DNA of 9,307 bases from an uncultured Lachnospiraceae bacterium (GTDB lineage: Bacteria > Bacillota > Clostridia > Lachnospirales > Lachnospiraceae), in assembly GCA_902796375.1 (NCBI GenBank), contig CADBOW010000233.1, forward strand, positions 1 to 9,307. The letters run 5' to 3'. Every line of letters begins with the position of its first letter. The first letter of the stretch is position 1. Below are positions 6,568-9,307 of the stretch, piece after piece. The notes under the pieces are model-generated. The model saw only the letters and a program-made list of their open reading frames with translations, made no database searches and was not told where the DNA came from. The position numbers and the translations under genes were made by a program.

Positions 6568-7278
6568 ATGAGAGAATTAGGCAAACGATTACAGACGATA
6601 GTGGACTATGTAAATCCGGACCAGCGGGTAGCGGATGTGGGATGTGATCATGCATATGTCAGCATGGAGCTTGCAGAGAAGAAGAACTGTACATGTATCG
6701 CCATGGATATCAAGGAGGGACCGCTGGCCATCGCAAAGGAGAATATCTGGGGAGAACGTCTGGACAAGAAGGTGGAGACGCGTCTTTCCGACGGCCTGAA
6801 GGAGCTGAAGGCCGGTGAAGTGGATGCCATTGTCATCGCCGGAATGGGCGGACATCTCATTACGGATATCCTGAGGGACGGAACGGATAAGCTTCGCCCG
6901 GGGATGCAGCTGGTATTGTCTCCCCAGTCGGATCTCAGACTTGTCCGGTATTCACTTCGGAAACAGAACATTTTTATCGAGCAGGAGACCTGTCTTCAGG
7001 ATACGGGGAAATGGTATTTTGTTCTGAACTGCAAGGTGGGGATCCGTCTTCCCCTTGAAGTGCCGGATGAGGTGGCGAAGGAGAATATGAATTACGGAAC
7101 CTATCTGATCGAACATCCGACAGAGGAATTCAGGGCATATCTTGACTGGGAAGCGAAGGGATTCGATGTTCTGATCAAGGATCTGGGGAAGCAGAAAACT
7201 CCGGCGGCCAGAGCCAGACGGGGCAGCATGGTGAAGCAACTGGAAGAGAACAGGAGAATCCGCGAGCTTGTGGGGTGA
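6568..7278 (+). CDS. trmK: tRNA (adenine(22)-N(1))-methyltransferase TrmK
   Basis: TrmK transfers a methyl group from S-adenosylmethionine to N1 of A22 in the D-loop of some tRNAs. The 236-residue protein matches the family length (about 238 in B. subtilis). Visible motifs are the SAM-binding VADVGCDHAYVSMEL (21-35), MDIKEGPLAIAKENI (46-60), the family hallmark IAGMGGHLITDIL (90-102) and LSPQSDLRLVR (117-127), where close relatives have LQPN. The C-terminal third is charged and probably helical. The ATG lies 4 nt after the rpoD stop codon, and its GGAGTGAT ribosome binding site overlaps the end of rpoD, so translation is probably coupled. In B. subtilis trmK also lies just downstream of sigA, which supports the assignment. 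There the next gene encodes a Nif3-like protein (YqfO); here a nucleoside kinase gene follows instead. Confidence 0.95.
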   Translation: MRELGKRLQTIVDYVNPDQRVADVGCDHAYVSMELAEKKNCTCIAMDIKEGPLAIAKENIWGERLDKKVETRLSDGLKELKAGEVDAIVIAGMGGHLITDILRDGTDKLRPGMQLVLSPQSDLRLVRYSLRKQNIFIEQETCLQDTGKWYFVLNCKVGIRLPLEVPDEVAKENMNYGTYLIEHPTEEFRAYLDWEAKGFDVLIKDLGKQKTPAARARRGSMVKQLEENRRIRELVG

Positions 7279-7330
7279 TCACTGACAGACAGGAACGGTT
7301 CGGTGTTTGTTCATCGGAAAAGGAGAAGGT

Positions 7331-9001
7331 ATGAAGGAAATCACTGTTACAATCCATGATGGGGAGAATAGAAGAGAGCTCAGACTGGAGAGCGGGACAT
7401 CCCTGCTTCGGCTTGTGAATCAGGATCCGTCCTACGGCCAGATGACGGTAGCCGCCAAGGTAAACGGACGTCTGGTGGAACTGGGGCAGAAGCTGTATCG
7501 ACCGGTAGAGGTGGGGTTTGTTACTACAAGAGATCCCATCGGATATGAAATTTATAAGAGGAGTCTGATCCTTCTGATGGTTCGGGCGTATCATGAAGCA
7601 TTTCCGGAACTGCGGGTACGGGTGCTGTATTCTTTGGGACAGGGATTCTTCTGCACGGTACATGATACGGAGGGCAGGGTAGTCGAACCGGAGAGAGCCG
7701 AACTGAAGAAGGTGAAGGCTGTCATGCATCGGTTGGTGGATGAGAAGATCCCCATCGAGAAGAAGGTCCTTAAGACGGCGGAAGCCGTTAAGCTGTTCCG
7801 GGAACGCGGTATGGATCAGAAGGCAGAGCTTTTCCGGTATCGGAGAGCTTCCCGGGTCAATCTATATTCTCTGGACGGGTATGAGGACTATTTCTATGGT
7901 TACATGCTTCCGTCCACAGAGGGACTTTCCAGGTTCAATCTGATCCAGTTCGATGACGGTTTTATCCTGGTGGTTCCCAGAAGAAACAGCCTGGAGCTTG
8001 GCAGAGTACACGGGGCGCAGGAGTCGCTCTATACCGCACTTCGCGAGGCGGAGGATTGGGGGAATCAGCTGGGACTTTCCGGTGTGGGACAGCTGAATAC
8101 GGAGATCTGTAAAGGACACCTGAACGACCTGATCCTGATCCAGGAAGCCATCATGGAGAAGCAGATTGCGGACATCGCGGAGAAGATTCACGGACAGAAT
8201 AAAAAGCTGGTTCTGATCGCAGGCCCGTCCTCCTCCGGCAAAACTACATTTTCCAACCGGCTGTCCATACAGCTTCGGGCGCATGGACTGAATCCGCATC
8301 CCATAGCCATGGATAATTTCTTTAAGGAGCGGGTGGATACCCCGAAGGATGAGAACGGAAAATATGATTTTGAATCCATCGACGCCATGGATCTGAAGCT
8401 CTTCAATGAGACGATGGAACGGCTTCTTCAGGGAGAAGAGGTAAAGATGCCCCGGTTTGATTTTACTCTGGGGGAGAAGAAATTTGACGGAAGAACCCTG
8501 AAACTGAATCCGGATGATGTACTGGTGGTTGAGGGGATTCATGCGCTGAATCCTGCCTCCACCTATGCGCTTCCTGCGGACAGCAGCTACAAGATCTATA
8601 TCAGTGCGCTGATGCAGTTAAATCTGGATGAACATAACCGGATATCGACCTCGGATACGCGACTGCTGCGACGGATCGTGCGGGATGCCAGAACCCGCGG
8701 CAATGATGCGTCACGTACCATAGCCATGTGGGAATCCGTGCGCAGAGGAGAAGAGAGAAATATCTTCCCGTATCAGGGGGAAGCAGATGCATTGTTTAAT
8801 TCTGCCCTGATCTATGAGCTTTCCGCCATCAAGATCTATGCGGAGCCGCTTCTGTTTATGGTTCCTCCGGAGAGTGAAGAGTATTATGAGGCGAAGCGCC
8901 TGTTGAAATTCCTGGACTATTTTCTCGGGATCGATCCCAGCATGATACCGGCGAATTCTCTGCTGAGGGAATTTATCGGAGGGGGATGTTTCGAGATCTG
9001 A
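7331..9001 (+). CDS. Nucleoside (uridine kinase-like) kinase with N-terminal TGS/ThrRS-like region
   Basis: The C-terminal half is a P-loop kinase of the uridine kinase/phosphoribulokinase group. Walker A is GPSSSGKTT (298-306), followed by the substrate-site AMDNFFKERVDTP (326-338), YDFESIDAMDL (345-355), the strand LVVEGIHALNP (398-408) and an Arg-rich lid segment DTRLLRRIVRDARTRG (442-457). The expected role is ATP-dependent phosphorylation of a nucleoside, probably uridine or cytidine, for salvage. The N-terminal ~65 residues form a TGS-like ubiquitin fold domain. Residues about 70-200 resemble the second additional (editing) domain of threonyl- and alanyl-tRNA synthetases. I chose the ATG at 7331, which has AAAGGAG five bases upstream; a TTG at 7307 would add eight residues but lacks such a site. 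The protein is 556 residues, far longer than a plain Udk (about 210). Substrate is inferred. It is the last gene on this strand, 52 nt after trmK, and faces rnpB. Confidence 0.88.
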   Translation: MKEITVTIHDGENRRELRLESGTSLLRLVNQDPSYGQMTVAAKVNGRLVELGQKLYRPVEVGFVTTRDPIGYEIYKRSLILLMVRAYHEAFPELRVRVLYSLGQGFFCTVHDTEGRVVEPERAELKKVKAVMHRLVDEKIPIEKKVLKTAEAVKLFRERGMDQKAELFRYRRASRVNLYSLDGYEDYFYGYMLPSTEGLSRFNLIQFDDGFILVVPRRNSLELGRVHGAQESLYTALREAEDWGNQLGLSGVGQLNTEICKGHLNDLILIQEAIMEKQIADIAEKIHGQNKKLVLIAGPSSSGKTTFSNRLSIQLRAHGLNPHPIAMDNFFKERVDTPKDENGKYDFESIDAMDLKLFNETMERLLQGEEVKMPRFDFTLGEKKFDGRTLKLNPDDVLVVEGIHALNPASTYALPADSSYKIYISALMQLNLDEHNRISTSDTRLLRRIVRDARTRGNDASRTIAMWESVRRGEERNIFPYQGEADALFNSALIYELSAIKIYAEPLLFMVPPESEEYYEAKRLLKFLDYFLGIDPSMIPANSLLREFIGGGCFEI

Positions 9002-9009
9002 CATAAGAA

Positions 9010-9307
9010 AAGTCGAGCAGAACGATAAGCCGGGTTATGTCGTGGGTGATCATCTATCTAGATCGTATGTTACCATACGATTCAAGCAACCTACCTGTGA
9101 CACGGCGGGCAGCCGTATCGTCACGTCTTGGTCTTGCTTCGGATGGGGTTTACAGAGCCTGTCCTGTTACCAGTACAGCGGTGAGCTCTTACCTCGCCAT
9201 TTCACCCTTACCGGTTGAATACCGGCGGTATCTTTCTGTTGCACTTTCCCGGGAGTCGCCTCCGCCGGACGTTATCCGGCATCCTGCCCTGTGAAGCCCG
9301 GACTTTC
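9010..9307 (-). ncRNA. rnpB: RNase P RNA, bacterial type A (5' end beyond window)
   Basis: Read on the minus strand, the sequence is the catalytic RNA of RNase P, which removes 5' leaders from pre-tRNAs. It begins with GAAAGTCCGGGCTTCACAGG (the P4 region and start of the specificity domain). It continues with GTGCAACAGAAAG, GGTAAGGGTGAAATGG, GGTAAGAGCTCACCG, GTAAACCCCATCCGAAGCAA, GGTAGGTTGCTTGA, TAGATAGATGATCACC and ACGACATAACCCGGCTTATC. These follow E. coli M1 RNA block by block from about its nucleotide 67 to the 3' end, with P15-P17-like stems, so it is type A, the form usual in Clostridia and not the type B of Bacillus. Roughly 60-70 nt of the 5' end (P1-P3) and the promoter lie past 9307. 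The 3' end is set at the P1 strand and the short T-run near 9008-9011; it may be off by several bases. The + strand reading frame across this stretch is spurious. Confidence 0.97.
9097..9124 (-). other. P15/P16-like stem of RNase P RNA containing the L15 tRNA 3'-end docking site
   Basis: On the minus strand GTGAC pairs with GTCAC and, inside it, ACGGC pairs with GCCGT around a TGCCC loop. A three-base GAT bulge lies on the 5' side between the two helices. By position it corresponds to the L15 GGU motif of type A RNAs, which pairs with the tRNA CCA end. Alignment by eye only. Confidence 0.6.

Noticed and set aside
7307..7330. TTG start that would extend the kinase by eight residues
   Set aside because: The ATG at 7331 has AAAGGAG at good spacing, and the TTG has no comparable site.
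9037..9294. 85-codon frame on the + strand at the right end
   Set aside because: It lies wholly antisense to rnpB, whose conserved blocks explain the sequence.

Overview
The window looks like part of a chromosome from a gut-type clostridium, most likely Lachnospiraceae or a close relative. The reasons are the gene order dGTPase-like gene, dnaG, rpoD, trmK; a type A RNase P RNA; strong Shine-Dalgarno sites of the Firmicutes kind; and a moderate base composition. This placement is inferred from gene content and not from any database search.

Layout. Positions 1-409 are the 3' end of a CUT1 sugar ABC transporter permease gene. A short intergenic region follows, holding an extended -10 promoter and, immediately after it, a strong intrinsic terminator (477-516). 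Next is a gene for a YesL/DUF624-family membrane protein (547-1743) with a very unusual low-complexity C-terminal half that ends in a 15-bp, pentapeptide-coding tandem repeat. A second intrinsic terminator (1769-1809) closes this part. From 1952 a clostridial version of the macromolecular synthesis operon runs on the + strand: dgt-like dNTP triphosphohydrolase, dnaG primase, rpoD (primary sigma factor), trmK (tRNA A22 methyltransferase) and a TGS-domain/uridine-kinase-like nucleoside kinase. Gaps are 18, 16, 4 and 52 nt. The window ends in the RNase P RNA gene rnpB on the - strand, which meets the kinase gene tail to tail and is cut off at its 5' end.

How the genes work together. The first two genes belong to carbohydrate uptake: YesL-like genes are commonly found beside such transporters, but their role is unknown. 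The second block joins nucleotide-pool control, replication priming, transcription initiation, tRNA modification and nucleoside salvage in one co-directional unit. RNase P (tRNA 5' maturation) lies opposite to it.

Most of the window is ordinary core genome, and I see no defence system, mobile element, CRISPR array or clearly new multi-gene system. The parts worth a second look are: the promoter-terminator arrangement before the YesL-like gene; the repeat tail of that protein; the long Lys/Ala/Glu-rich repeat extension on the sigma factor; the synthetase-like N-terminus of the kinase; an apparent GGU-to-GAU change in the L15 tRNA-binding loop of RNase P RNA; and the lack of a terminator between the kinase gene and rnpB.
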